In this document: piece by piece, positions 52,186 through 60,653 of the stretch | How the letters are laid out: each line of letters begins with the position of its first letter | Position numbering within the stretch: the stretch's first letter is position 1 | From: a virus | DNA length: 64,000 nt | Virus record (IMG/VR): IMGVR_UViG_3300009594_000009 | Coordinates: 1 to 64,000 of that record | Direction: 5' to 3' (one strand) | Position numbers and translations under genes: made by a program | The notes under the pieces: model-generated | The model's database searches: none | What the model saw: the letters and a program-made list of their open reading frames with translations, nothing else | Told to the model about the DNA's origin: nothing

Positions 52186-52904
52186 CCATCGAACCTCTCA
52201 TTGTACTCTTCACCCTGGGCAGTCCTCTCTTCTGGCTACTCTTTCTAGTGGTGAGCAGTTGTATCATCTGGGCCATTGAAGAAAACAGATGGTATTGGGC
52301 CGGATTCTCGGTCCTCGCTTTCCTGGCAGCCTGCGTGTTTCTTGGTGACACTGGCCTCGTCAAAACGCTCATTGAGCGGCCCTACATGATCGTACCCTAC
52401 GCAGGTGGATTCATCGGCCTGGGCATCACATGGGGCTTTATCAAATGGTTTGTCTTCCTGCACAAGCGGCGTCGGAAGTACGAAGATGCCAAGTTAGCTT
52501 GGCTTCGGGAGGAGGGCTTGCTAGATGCTAAGGAAATCCCCGAAGAATTGAAGAAGAAGTGGACACTCTACCTGCTCAACAGCGATGAATGGTCCCGTCC
52601 AAAAAAGCCGTTTGTCCCGGTTCACAGGTGGGATGCCAAACTCTCCAAGGACATCAATGACAGGGTTCTTACCGTGCGGCCCAGAGCATGGGAGAACAAG
52701 ACCAAGATTATCACCTGGATGGCGTTCTGGCCCTGGTCGCTGTTCTGGTATTTGCTCGGCGATCTACTTTACGATCTGTGGAACCGCATCTACGCTTGGC
52801 TCGGCGATCTTTTCGAGCAGATGTCGAAGCATGTGTTCAGGAATGTTGCCGCCGACGTGGTAGAGATCAAGAAGCCGAAGCCGGAATCAGAAGAAAGAAA
52901 CTGA
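52182..52904 (+). CDS. Membrane protein coupled to ACP
   Basis: 240 residues. Hydrophobic segments near 8-30, 38-54 and 66-95 and a Trp-rich one near 173-190 (WMAFWPWSLFWYLLGDLLY), with a charged loop between. No family is recognised. The ATGA coupling with ACP suggests joint function, such as membrane-linked acyl transfer (inference). Confidence 0.7.
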   Translation: MTIEPLIVLFTLGSPLFWLLFLVVSSCIIWAIEENRWYWAGFSVLAFLAACVFLGDTGLVKTLIERPYMIVPYAGGFIGLGITWGFIKWFVFLHKRRRKYEDAKLAWLREEGLLDAKEIPEELKKKWTLYLLNSDEWSRPKKPFVPVHRWDAKLSKDINDRVLTVRPRAWENKTKIITWMAFWPWSLFWYLLGDLLYDLWNRIYAWLGDLFEQMSKHVFRNVAADVVEIKKPKPESEERN

Positions 52905-52928
52905 CAAGTACGCACCTAGTCCGCATCA

Positions 52929-52956
52929 TTGACGAAATGATGCGGACTTCTATAAT
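52929..52956 (+). promoter_or_regulatory. Sigma-70-type promoter of RNase P RNA
   Basis: TTGACG (52929-52934) and a perfect TATAAT (52951-52956), 16-base spacing. A start 6-7 bases on falls at the first bases of the P1 helix. Confidence 0.85.
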
Positions 52957-52960
52957 GGAC

Positions 52961-53228
52961 TTTGGTTCGGAGCCTACGCTGCTGCGGGATCGCCAACCGT
53001 GGTAGAGGAAAGTCGGGACATCACTGCTTAACGTGGGAGACCGAGTAGCTGGTACGCCAGCGAGGGTCGTCTGCACCACGGAGGATGCAAGCCAAATAGA
53101 CTGGAGCCGGTGAGCAGGGCTGTGAAGGTCTGGTAGGTGCAGGCGTGTCGTAATAGACTGCCCACAGGTGACAAGTGCCTGTGAGATAAATGTAGGCATA
53201 AACCAGAATCCCGCTTACTCGAACCAAA
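52961..53228 (+). ncRNA. rnpB: RNase P RNA
   Basis: About 268 bases. P1: TTTGGTTCG at the 5' end pairs with CGAACCAAA at the 3' end. Bacterial signatures occur in order: AGAGGAAAGTCGGGACA (GAGGAAAGTC, 5' P4 region), GCAAGCCAAATAGACTGG, GAGATAAATG, and CAGAATCCCGCTTAC (3' P4 strand and CAGAA...GCTTA end). Shorter than typical bacterial RNA (~350-400), so some peripheral helices are reduced. It would cleave tRNA 5' leaders with the host protein subunit. No protein subunit gene is seen here. Confidence 0.88.
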
Positions 53229-53260
53229 CGCCGGGCCTGAAAAGGCCCGGCGTTTTGTTT
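53227..53260 (+). terminator. Intrinsic terminator of RNase P RNA
   Basis: 11-bp stem AACGCCGGGCC with loop TGAAAA, followed by TTTTGTTTTT. It begins as the P1 helix ends. Confidence 0.93.
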
Positions 53261-53279
53261 TTCCAGCCATACATATGGC

Positions 53280-54647
53280 ATGGACAAGCCTATTAAGCTC
53301 ATCATCTTTGATCTAGACGGCGTGCTGGTCGATGCCAAAGAGATACACTACCAAGCTCTGAACAAGGCGTTAGAGAAACATGGTTCTCGCTTTGTTATAC
53401 AGCGTAACGAGCATTTCTTCATCTACGACGGCCTCCCGACACGCAAGAAACTGCAACTCCTCACGAGTAATAAGGGTCTTCCAGCCGAAACTTACGACCA
53501 AATCTGGCATGACAAGCAAGACCACACCATCGAGGTCATCAACTCGTCACTGAAGATCGATCATCGCCTCTGCGATGTATTGAAAGCTCTGAGGAAGAAG
53601 TACCGAATTTACGTAGCTAGCAATTCGATTAGAGAGACGATGAAGCTGATGCTGATCCGTACCGGGTTGATTGAGTACGTAGACTATTTCATCTCCAACG
53701 AAGATGTCGTTCACCCTAAACCTCATTCTGAGATTTATCTTCGTTGCATGGTACATGCTGGCGTGAACCCAAAAGAGTGCCTCGTGGTAGAGGACTCTTC
53801 CCAGGGCCGCAAGGCTGCACTGGAGGCGGGGGCACACTTGTTCGGCATAGAGCGGATGGATGAGGTTACTTACGAGAACATTATGCAACAGATAATCAGC
53901 GTAGATTCCAATAGACAGAAGTGGAGAAGCGATAAGCTCAATGTGCTAATTCCTATGGCCGGGGCCGGAAAGAGATTTCAAGCGGCTGGTTATACGTTCC
54001 CCAAGCCTCTAATCGACGTGCTTGGCAAACCGATGATTCAACTGGTGGTTGAGAATCTGGGGCTGGAGGGCAAATTTATTTTCATCGTGCAGCAGGAGCA
54101 TTACGATCAGTACAACCTCAAACAAATGTTGAATCTGATTCGCCCAGGCTGCGAAGTCGTCTGCACTCAGGGTTTGACAGAGGGTGCGGCTTGTACGACG
54201 TTACTAGCTAAGCACTTGATAGACAGCGACCACCACCTGCTAATAGCTAATTCAGATCAATTTATCGATTGGGATAGCAGCGAATTCATGTATTCCATGT
54301 GTGCCTCTGATATAGACGGCGGTATATTGACTTTCAATGCCACACATCCCAAATGGAGCTATGTAAAACTAGACGACAACGGATTTGTGTGTCAGGTAGC
54401 AGAGAAGATACCTATCTCAAACATAGCAAATGTAGGAATATACTATTGGAACAAAGGTTCTGATTACGTCAAGTACGCTGAACAAATGATAGAAAAAGAT
54501 GTCAGGACCAATAACGAGTTCTACGTCGCCCCGGTGTACAACGAGGCTATATCCGATGGCAAGAAAATTAGACACTACCAAATCAGAGAGATGTGGGGGC
54601 TGGGCACCCCGGAAGACCTAGAACACTACTTGAGGAACCACAAGTGA
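53280..54647 (+). CDS. HAD phosphatase fused to sugar nucleotidyltransferase
   Basis: 455 residues. Residues 1-210: HAD fold with IIFDLDGVLVDAKEIHY, VASNSIRE, VHPKPHSEIY and LVVEDSSQG. Residues 220-455: NTP-transferase with VLIPMAGAGKRFQAAG, FPKPLIDVLGKPM, LLIANSDQFIDWD and MWGLGTPEDL. Such fusions sit in surface polysaccharide loci and activate a sugar phosphate. Heads a plus-strand sugar operon. Confidence 0.85.
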   Translation: MDKPIKLIIFDLDGVLVDAKEIHYQALNKALEKHGSRFVIQRNEHFFIYDGLPTRKKLQLLTSNKGLPAETYDQIWHDKQDHTIEVINSSLKIDHRLCDVLKALRKKYRIYVASNSIRETMKLMLIRTGLIEYVDYFISNEDVVHPKPHSEIYLRCMVHAGVNPKECLVVEDSSQGRKAALEAGAHLFGIERMDEVTYENIMQQIISVDSNRQKWRSDKLNVLIPMAGAGKRFQAAGYTFPKPLIDVLGKPMIQLVVENLGLEGKFIFIVQQEHYDQYNLKQMLNLIRPGCEVVCTQGLTEGAACTTLLAKHLIDSDHHLLIANSDQFIDWDSSEFMYSMCASDIDGGILTFNATHPKWSYVKLDDNGFVCQVAEKIPISNIANVGIYYWNKGSDYVKYAEQMIEKDVRTNNEFYVAPVYNEAISDGKKIRHYQIREMWGLGTPEDLEHYLRNHK

Positions 54648-55339
54648 ATCCAGTTTACAAGGAATTGGTAAAATCCGGTATCTATGAGGTTGCTGATCCA
54701 GAAATTAACAACCTCAAATTCACAGACCACAAATATCCTTGGTCTATATCCAATGACGAGTTTAACTTTGTTTTTAGCCATATCAAACAGATGGGTTACA
54801 AGGCTGGATACGACTTGGCTACTGGTTGTGGAATATCAGCATTAGCTATGGGGCTGGCTCTCAAGGATAACGGCGGGCGACTTGTGACTATGGACGCATA
54901 TGTGGAGGAGAACAGTGGCGAACTATACTACGAGGTTGAATCGTTCCCCAAGAGCGTCGGCTACAAGCGATTTTTGAAGCTAATCAAGCGTTTTAGGCTA
55001 AGCGGCGTTGTCCGAGCGGAGGTAGGGTGTAGCCCACAACATACCAGTGATCGTCTTGGCAGGACGTATGACCTCTCAACAGACAAACTAGATGTGGTGT
55101 TTATAGACGCCATGCATGATGACAAGAGTTTGGTAGAGGACTTCGAGGCAACATTCCCTTACCTAGATAGCAAATTTACGTTGTTCATACACGACGCTCA
55201 CAGCTTTAGTATGAGGATCATACATCAAGTGATGACGACGGTAGATAACCGGGGAAAGGGGAGATGCAAGTTAGTAGTTCCAGCCGGTAAAGGATGCAAT
55301 CTGATTTACATAACCAACGATGACTTGGTAGTTCTGTGA
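54644..55339 (+). CDS. Class I methyltransferase-like protein
   Basis: 231 residues from GTG 54644, which overlaps the upstream stop (GTGA). GYDLATGCGISALAMGLAL is motif I. LVTMDAY, KLDVVFIDAMHDD and FTLFIHDAHS follow, as in Methyltransf_24. Probably modifies a sugar in this operon. Upstream in-frame ATG 54593 has no site of its own. Confidence 0.72.
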   Translation: MNPVYKELVKSGIYEVADPEINNLKFTDHKYPWSISNDEFNFVFSHIKQMGYKAGYDLATGCGISALAMGLALKDNGGRLVTMDAYVEENSGELYYEVESFPKSVGYKRFLKLIKRFRLSGVVRAEVGCSPQHTSDRLGRTYDLSTDKLDVVFIDAMHDDKSLVEDFEATFPYLDSKFTLFIHDAHSFSMRIIHQVMTTVDNRGKGRCKLVVPAGKGCNLIYITNDDLVVL

Positions 55340-55348
55340 TGCGTAGCT

Positions 55349-56140
55349 ATGGATACATCTATTATCATACAAGGGCCACTACACCCGCTTACCATAGGAA
55401 CAATTCCATTCTACAAAAAGTTCGGCGAGGTAATTGTTTCGTGCTGGGAAAACGATAGTCCAGAACTACTAAATTCATTGCCGGGCGACATCAAATTGGT
55501 GGTCAGCCCATATCCAAGACGACCGATGATAAGCCGGTCCAACATACATCTTCAAACTATTTCTACATTGAATGGCCTGCTGTGCAGCACTGGCGAGATG
55601 TGTATCAAGGTTCGGTCGGACGAGTCATATAGCGATCTCAGTTGTTTTATAGACGCCATGAGAGAACATCCAGATAAGGTATGTTGCGGCAACGTATATT
55701 TCCGCAAGGAATACCCATTGCACATGAGCGATCATCTGTTTGGAACTGCTAAATGGCGGATGGTCCAGGCTCTTGAGTGGGCTAAGGAGCATTTGGAAAC
55801 CAACAAGCCGTTTACGCCCTGGCCGGAAGTAATTTTGACAACAGCGTTTTTGACTACGTTCGGTGTGTTTAGTAGAAGTTTCGATGTGCCTAATGGTTTG
55901 TATAAACGTGGGCTGTGTAATAGACGGACAAACACGCCTGATGAGGCTCTATTGTTATATCGCCACTTCTTTTTGGTCCCAATGAGGATGCTTGGCAAGT
56001 TTATCTGTAGAGTTCACACCAACGATGAAGGCCGGGTTTGGCTAGATAGGGAAGATCGCAACATTTTGGAATGGAATGGATCGAGCATATACAATTCGAT
56101 TGACGAACTACTGCCCAAACGAAGTAGCCTAAAAATGTAG
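55349..56140 (+). CDS. WavE-like LPS glycosyltransferase
   Basis: 263 residues. SIIIQGPLHP, EVIVSCWENDSP, and KVRSDESYSDL (the RxD motif) fit the WavE lipopolysaccharide family. Third gene of the HAD-NTase/methyltransferase operon. Its stop lies in the following terminator. Confidence 0.75.
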   Translation: MDTSIIIQGPLHPLTIGTIPFYKKFGEVIVSCWENDSPELLNSLPGDIKLVVSPYPRRPMISRSNIHLQTISTLNGLLCSTGEMCIKVRSDESYSDLSCFIDAMREHPDKVCCGNVYFRKEYPLHMSDHLFGTAKWRMVQALEWAKEHLETNKPFTPWPEVILTTAFLTTFGVFSRSFDVPNGLYKRGLCNRRTNTPDEALLLYRHFFLVPMRMLGKFICRVHTNDEGRVWLDREDRNILEWNGSSIYNSIDELLPKRSSLKM

Positions 56141-56159
56141 CCCCGCCAGAGGCGGGGCT
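56139..56159 (+). terminator. Weak terminator of the sugar operon
   Basis: AGCCCCGCC/GGCGGGGCT stem with 3-base loop. Only a short T-run follows (GAGTTT). Confidence 0.6.
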
Positions 56160-56163
56160 GAGT

Positions 56164-56474
56164 TTACTGCTTCCATTCCTTGGTGTAGTTTTTGACATCT
56201 ATCCAATGGATTTCTCCGAACCCGCCGATATAGTGAATTCGCTCGATCTCTAGTCTGAAGAAATGGAAGTCGCCGAAATCGCTGAAGGTCTTGGCTTATG
56301 CAGTTCCTCCCGTTCCTTGTTTGTGATGTCGCTCACGAAGATGTAGGGCCGCTCTTCGGCGTCAACGGCGTAAGGCACCAGAGAGCCGAACGGCGTTCCT
56401 TTATAGTCGGTTGATAGGGCTTTTAACACGGTTTGGTCCATCGGGCTGGTATTCACAGCCAGCAACTCGTCCAT
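56164..56474 (-). pseudogene. HugZ/pyridoxamine-oxidase-like gene with deletion and frameshift
   Basis: Start ATG 56474 overlaps the upstream stop (TAATG). TDYKGTPFGSLVPYAVDAEE and RPYIFVSDI form the FMN-binding N-terminal part. The frame then shifts near 56290, and in the -1 frame DFGDFHFFRLEIERIHYIGG and FGEIHWIDVKNYTKEWKQ give the normal C-terminal strand. About 60 residues usually found in between are missing. Unlikely to be functional. Confidence 0.55.
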
Positions 56475-56788
56475 TACCGCTCCTCCAACTGCGTAATGTC
56501 TCCGTGGGTTTTTAACCACTCCAAGATGTCCCGGCATTGGCCGTTGACATCCTTGGTAGCGTCAAAGGTTGGGGTCTTGCCGAATTCTCGCTCACACGCA
56601 GCGAGAGCCAGCGGGACTACCTGCCCAGGTTGCGGCATCCCTTTGGGGGCCTTCTTGACCTCGACAGGGGATTCGTTTTGCGGAAGTGTGGCAACAGTGG
56701 AAGGGCAGCGGGCGAGCAGCCAGTAGTAGAGGGCTAGATTCTCGTCACGACAGAGCGATTCTCGCCCGCTGTGTACAAAATAGATCAT
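56474..56788 (-). CDS. Hypothetical protein
   Basis: 104 residues. IYFVHSGRESLCRDENLALY then a Pro-rich middle and C-terminal QCRDILEWLKTHGDI. Not recognised. Coupled to the HugZ-like remnant. Confidence 0.55.
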   Translation of the reverse strand: MIYFVHSGRESLCRDENLALYYWLLARCPSTVATLPQNESPVEVKKAPKGMPQPGQVVPLALAACEREFGKTPTFDATKDVNGQCRDILEWLKTHGDITQLEER

Positions 56789-56865
56789 GACGGTGCCTCT
56801 TTCTCAAAAGAGTCGAGTTCACACCATCATTCTAGTCTCCTCGTGCTTGCTGTAAAGCACAAAAC

Positions 56866-57282
56866 TCACTTGGTGAGCTTGACGATCTGTGAGAAATGCA
56901 GGGCGATACCAGGAACGTAACCCCTTTCCACAGGCTTTCCGAGTCGAAGAACGCAGCTAGGATACGCTTAAGGAGTTTCCATTCAATGGGAATGCGGCGG
57001 TGATCGGAGACAGAAAGGTGCCAGAACTCGGCTGTGAAGCCGTGGGATTCAGGCGTAAGGACGTTGTATGTGAAGATGAAACGCAGAGGGCGTCCCTCAA
57101 TCTCCACATCTCGTTCGCAGTCCTTATGGCATTTCTGAAGCGTTGCTGACGGCCTAAAAATGTGAGCTTGTGCCGCTGCCCTCATCTCTGAGGCAAGGTT
57201 TGCCGAAGCACTCGCTTTCTTCAATCTTTGGCCCGGCACTGCGACGGTGCCGTTTGATTTTGACCTTCAACACCACGCTCAT
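56866..57282 (-). pseudogene. Hypothetical gene with two frameshifts
   Basis: ATG 57282: MSVVLKVKIKRHRRSAGPKI, then a shift to SASANLASEMRAAAQAHIFR ... LRFIFTYNVLTPESHGFTAE ... LKRILAAFFDSE, then another shift to RGYVPGIALHFSQIVKLTK ending at 56866. Each part has clear coding character. About 135 residues when joined. Unknown function. Confidence 0.5.
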
Positions 57283-57304
57283 TGTAGTCCAGAAAAGTCG
57301 GGTG

Positions 57305-57652
57305 TCAATACAGCTTCTCTTCCTGCATATGCAACCGCTTGTCTCGGATGGCGATGGCAGCCCAGGCGGTTGCCCATTGCAGGTCTCGCTCGGTGATTCC
57401 AGTGCCTTCAAACGAGTGGAAAACCCAGGCCCCGCCCTTGCATTCGTCTAGGTTGACGCTGATCGAGCCGAGAGGTTGACCCTGGCGAAGTGAAACTATG
57501 TGCCCCTCTGCAATTTTGTCCTTGCGATCCTTCCAAACGGTACACTGGCCCTTCCAACCGTGGCTATCCTCGTCAGCGACCCACATGATTTGCAGGGTGA
57601 TCGGGTTGGCGGTGTTGTTGTTTAACAACAGGCGAGTGCTGGTATGAGTCAT
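57305..57652 (-). CDS. Hypothetical protein
   Basis: 115 residues. Beta-rich (ANPITLQIMWVADEDSHG) with a helical end (LQWATAWAAIAIRDKRLHMQ). Not recognised. Start overlaps the upstream stop as ATGA. Intact. Confidence 0.6.
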   Translation of the reverse strand: MTHTSTRLLLNNNTANPITLQIMWVADEDSHGWKGQCTVWKDRKDKIAEGHIVSLRQGQPLGSISVNLDECKGGAWVFHSFEGTGITERDLQWATAWAAIAIRDKRLHMQEEKLY

Positions 57653-57945
57653 AGCTGGTTTCGGTTAAAGTTATGTTCAAAAATACGCTTTCTCAGTTCC
57701 TCGTTTTCAAGTAGGACTTCTTGCTGGTAGATAGTATAGCGAACGATGCGGTCAAGGGCTACTGGCGGTGATGTGAATTGCCAATTTGGAGGTTCATCGA
57801 AATCGAATACGACTTGAAAAACGTGAAGTCCACCAAAGCCGATTGCGTCTTGTAGATTGGCGGCAAACCAAGTGCCATCACGAAAACCTTGACAGAGGAT
57901 GCTTCGAGCGTTTTCCTCGCTCGTTCCGTGGTAGCAAATTCTCAT
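57649..57945 (-). CDS. Small ADP-ribosyltransferase-like protein
   Basis: 98 residues. RICYHGTSEENARSILCQGF and GTWFAANLQDAIGFGG match the YHGTS...A..I...GF...G..FA pattern of small ART/PARP-fold proteins. A second catalytic residue cannot be placed with confidence. ADP-ribosylation of host targets or RNA 2'-phosphate removal are both possible. Confidence 0.5.
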   Translation of the reverse strand: MRICYHGTSEENARSILCQGFRDGTWFAANLQDAIGFGGLHVFQVVFDFDEPPNWQFTSPPVALDRIVRYTIYQQEVLLENEELRKRIFEHNFNRNQL

Positions 57946-58442
57946 TTCTTACCTCTATGGTTCCACCAGTGATCGGGCCACAGCTTGCCAGCATCGAACG
58001 GTTCTAATGTTTCCATATACTCACGCCCGATTCTATCGGCATCGGAGTTGTATTCTCTTAACACATGCTCGGCAGTCCACTGACGGTCATCAGCCAGCAG
58101 GATATCTCTGATTTTCAATTTGATTGGCTCAAGATGCGGTGCTTTCGGATTAGGCTTGATTACACACCGTCTCTGGAGGAACCACCTAATGACCACTTCT
58201 GAGTCTCCGGTGATCTTTAGATGCTGAGGCCAACTACGCTCCACCACAGTTTCCAGACCAAGGAGCAGGCCGGTGAACTCGGCTGTGTTGTTTGTAGCCT
58301 GGGGAGAATAACTGGCTGCTAAGGTAGCTCCGCTTTCGATGATCTTGCCATCTGGAGAACGGAGTAAGAAGGAGCCTATAGCCAAACCGCCAGGGTTGAC
58401 AGGCTCGCAACCTCCGTCGAATTCTAGAATTAGGTCGTGCAT
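57942..58442 (-). CDS. RNase HI
   Basis: 166 residues from ATG 58442 (GGG-rich site upstream). DLILEFDGGCEPVNPGGLAI (first Asp), NNTAEFTGLLLGLE (Glu), ITGDSEVVIRWF (Asp) and YNSDADRIGREY (final Asp) complete the DEDD site. Removes RNA primers or R-loops. Coupled ATGA to the ART-like gene. Confidence 0.9.
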   Translation of the reverse strand: MHDLILEFDGGCEPVNPGGLAIGSFLLRSPDGKIIESGATLAASYSPQATNNTAEFTGLLLGLETVVERSWPQHLKITGDSEVVIRWFLQRRCVIKPNPKAPHLEPIKLKIRDILLADDRQWTAEHVLREYNSDADRIGREYMETLEPFDAGKLWPDHWWNHRGKK

Positions 58443-58970
58443 TCCCATACCCTTTGATTTTGCAACATCATGGCTAGTATAAAGCCGTGACCGCACTTCC
58501 TTGTCTCACAGTTGATGACATCTTGCAAGGTCATTCCTAGCTTGATGTAGTCGTAGGAATCGAAATCCCACAACCAAAGTTCGCCCCACTTTTCATAAAC
58601 AGTTTTTTGTACGCCTTTGTTCCTTCTACGGCCTTGGCATAGAGCGGGGCGTATATCTTCTTTCTGGCTCGACATAAGGGAGCTTTTGGCCGTTCCACCA
58701 GGAATAGGGAGGCTTTTTATCCTTTCCTATAGGGTATCGCATGGCTCGTTTCAGGTTCCAGCCGTGAATAGCCCAGGTGAAGTAGTCTTCGGACGGTTCC
58801 CCTTTTTCATCAACATATTCGGGGTAGACCTTGGTGTATTGCCATCCGTTCTCTACATTTTGAGCGGTGTAGTAACTATAGAGATCGACTGGCCCCAGAA
58901 AGAATGGGCTGAGTCCTTGACACTAATCACGAGACCGAGATGTGGTGTTAATGCGAGTGTGTATTGGCGA
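58430..58970 (-). pseudogene. Conserved-looking phage gene in several frames
   Basis: Coding signal passes through frames: LALTPHLGLVISVKDSAHSF; FFLGPVDLYSYYTAQNVENG ... EPSEDYFTWAIHGWNLKRAM and PPYSWWNGQKLPYVEPERR; IYAPLYAKAVEGTKAYKKLF; then WGELWLWDFDSYDYIKLGMT and LQDVINCETRKCGHGFILAM. Together these would make one ~180-residue protein with three shifts. Function unknown. The last frame overlaps the RNase H start. Confidence 0.45.
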
Positions 58971-58971
58971 C

Positions 58972-59166
58972 TCAGGAGGAAAGGGGTTTCTCGGCCCCGT
59001 CATGTGTATCATCTGGGTTTCCTTTACACATCGGGCAATCTGGGTTGATGCATGGATGGTGCTGCTTATAGCGGTCCAAGTCACACTCGGCAGTCATTGC
59101 CCGGTTCATCCAAATAGCTAGATGGTTGCTAAGACAGGCAACCATCGGGTTTTCGATTGGCAACAT
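58972..59166 (-). CDS. Small cysteine-containing protein
   Basis: 64 residues. CINPDCPMCKGNPDD could bind a metal. ATG directly follows the upstream TAA. Not recognised. Confidence 0.5.
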   Translation of the reverse strand: MLPIENPMVACLSNHLAIWMNRAMTAECDLDRYKQHHPCINPDCPMCKGNPDDTHDGAEKPLSS

Positions 59167-59391
59167 TTATTTCTTCTTTCCGAGGACTTGGCTAGACCAG
59201 TCGAGACGGATAACATGCTTTCGTTGTAAAATATCAGCAGAATTTCTACCTCGATGTTCTCCGCACCAATGCGGTAGTCTTTGAACTTACGCTTGTCTTC
59301 AGGGTCGTAAATTCTGAAAAAGTAACGTTCTGTGAAAGGATTGTAGAGAAGAAATCCTCTCGTTCTACCTGCCTGCTGGCTTTTCTGTCAT
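59167..59391 (-). pseudogene. Small gene with two frameshifts
   Basis: ATG 59391 overlaps the upstream stop. MTEKPAGR runs to TAG, coding continues +1 as GFLLYNPFTERYFFRIYDPE and DKRKFKDYRIGAENIEVEIL, then -1 as DILQRKHVIRLDWSSQVLGK to TAA at 59167. About 75 residues when joined. Unknown. Confidence 0.45.
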
Positions 59392-59494
59392 GGGTTACAT
59401 CTCGCACATGGATTAGGACCAGGTTTCTCATAGATGCCGTAACCACTCCCACCGCACTCGGCGTAGCTCGCAGCCGTTACTTGTGTCACATTCA
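59388..59494 (-). CDS. Very small Cys/Gly protein
   Basis: 34-35 residues: SYAECGGSGYGIYEKPGPNP then CARCNP. ATGA overlaps at both ends with neighbours argue that it is a real gene of the operon. A C...CxxC set may bind zinc. Confidence 0.5.
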
Positions 59495-59970
59495 TGAGAA
59501 CACCTTTACTCTCATTGGCTCGATGTTGTTGGCGATTACGAAATCATCGTTGAAATCCACCCGCTCGTCTTTGTAGACCATATCGGTTTCGTTGGTGACA
59601 AACTTGACGAGTCCCAAAGGAACGAGATAGTCGTGTCCGGCAACATGGTGTCGCCATTTGTAGGTACCGTCGATTGAGAGGGAAACATAGACGCCTTCCC
59701 TATTCTCGAAGAAGCCAGCGAAGCACCGTTACAGGCTTGCCTTCGTCTAGGAATTTTTCCAAACGATCCAAACTCATGTCGTGGACCTCTTTGACCCGGA
59801 GGACGTACTTCTTCGCAACTCTAATTAGGTCTTCAGATTCGGTTCCATCTTTCTTGCTGGTCCTGCAATCCCTAGTATTGGCAAATGGCCCGCAATATAG
59901 CAGGGCTATAGGCGTAGTTCGACACCTGCTCCACTTTCGGGAGCGGTATCCGTACCTTCTCCTTAAGCAT
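59491..59970 (-). pseudogene. Hypothetical gene with two frameshifts
   Basis: ATG 59970 follows GGGGAG. KEKVRIPLPKVEQVSNYAYS, then a shift to TRDCRTSKKDGTESEDLIRV ... SLDRLEKFLDEGKPVTV, then a shift to FFENREGVYVSLSIDGTYKW and VDFNDDFVIANNIEPMRVKV to TGA at 59491. About 155 residues when joined. Unknown function. Confidence 0.5.
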
Positions 59971-60048
59971 AAGTCACTCCCCAAAATGTAGTCCAATAGA
60001 GTCCATCATGGATATATACTTGTAGTTTCAACGATTTTGGGAGTAGCC

Positions 60049-60423
60049 ATGCCTATAGCAAGGTCGGTCAAAAGGACTATATACATACGGCCTTCAAAAG
60101 ATGTGATGCGGAGATTGGTCTACGTGGAGATCAGCCGCCCAGGTGATGCCTCGTTTACGAGGAGCTTTTATATCCCTGGATCAGCCAGAGCGTACCCCGT
60201 TGTGGCTGATCACGGCGATACGGTTAAGACATGGATCAAGAACATTACCGTGCTGCCAAACGGCCAGAGGGTATATTCTAACCCCAGCGACCCGGTAATT
60301 TTCAGCATACCACCGGCAGCGGTATCTGGGCTAGATAAGCCAAGTATAGAAGTGAACCACTACCCGGAACCAAAGAAGCTGGCTAAGGACCAGGATGCAT
60401 TTAAGGAGACATGCTCATCATGA
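60049..60423 (+). CDS. Hypothetical beta-rich protein
   Basis: 124 residues from ATG 60049, 5 bases after GGGAG. VYVEISRPGDASFTRSFYIP and a Gly/Asp-rich middle. Not recognised. Overlaps the next start as ATGA. Confidence 0.6.
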   Translation: MPIARSVKRTIYIRPSKDVMRRLVYVEISRPGDASFTRSFYIPGSARAYPVVADHGDTVKTWIKNITVLPNGQRVYSNPSDPVIFSIPPAAVSGLDKPSIEVNHYPEPKKLAKDQDAFKETCSS

Positions 60424-60653
60424 GTTGTGTAATCAAAGCGAAGAGGAAGAGTACCTATCGTGGATGCAATCCACTTCCCAAAGAAGAAGAGAAGATCGAC
60501 TATATCCTTTGCGATGTGGATAGTGTAATAACAAAAGAGAGGATGCTATTCACCAATTCGCAAATCACAGCCTGGAATCCAGATTCTACCGGGGCCTATT
60601 TACCATCTACTACGATTTGCCACTTGAAAAATAGGGGCTTCACTGTTTTGTAA
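60420..60653 (+). CDS. Small hypothetical protein
   Basis: 77 residues. CVIKAKRKSTYRGCNPLPKE ... DYILCDVDSVITKERMLF. Not recognised. Translation is coupled to the previous gene. Confidence 0.5.
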   Translation: MSCVIKAKRKSTYRGCNPLPKEEEKIDYILCDVDSVITKERMLFTNSQITAWNPDSTGAYLPSTTICHLKNRGFTVL

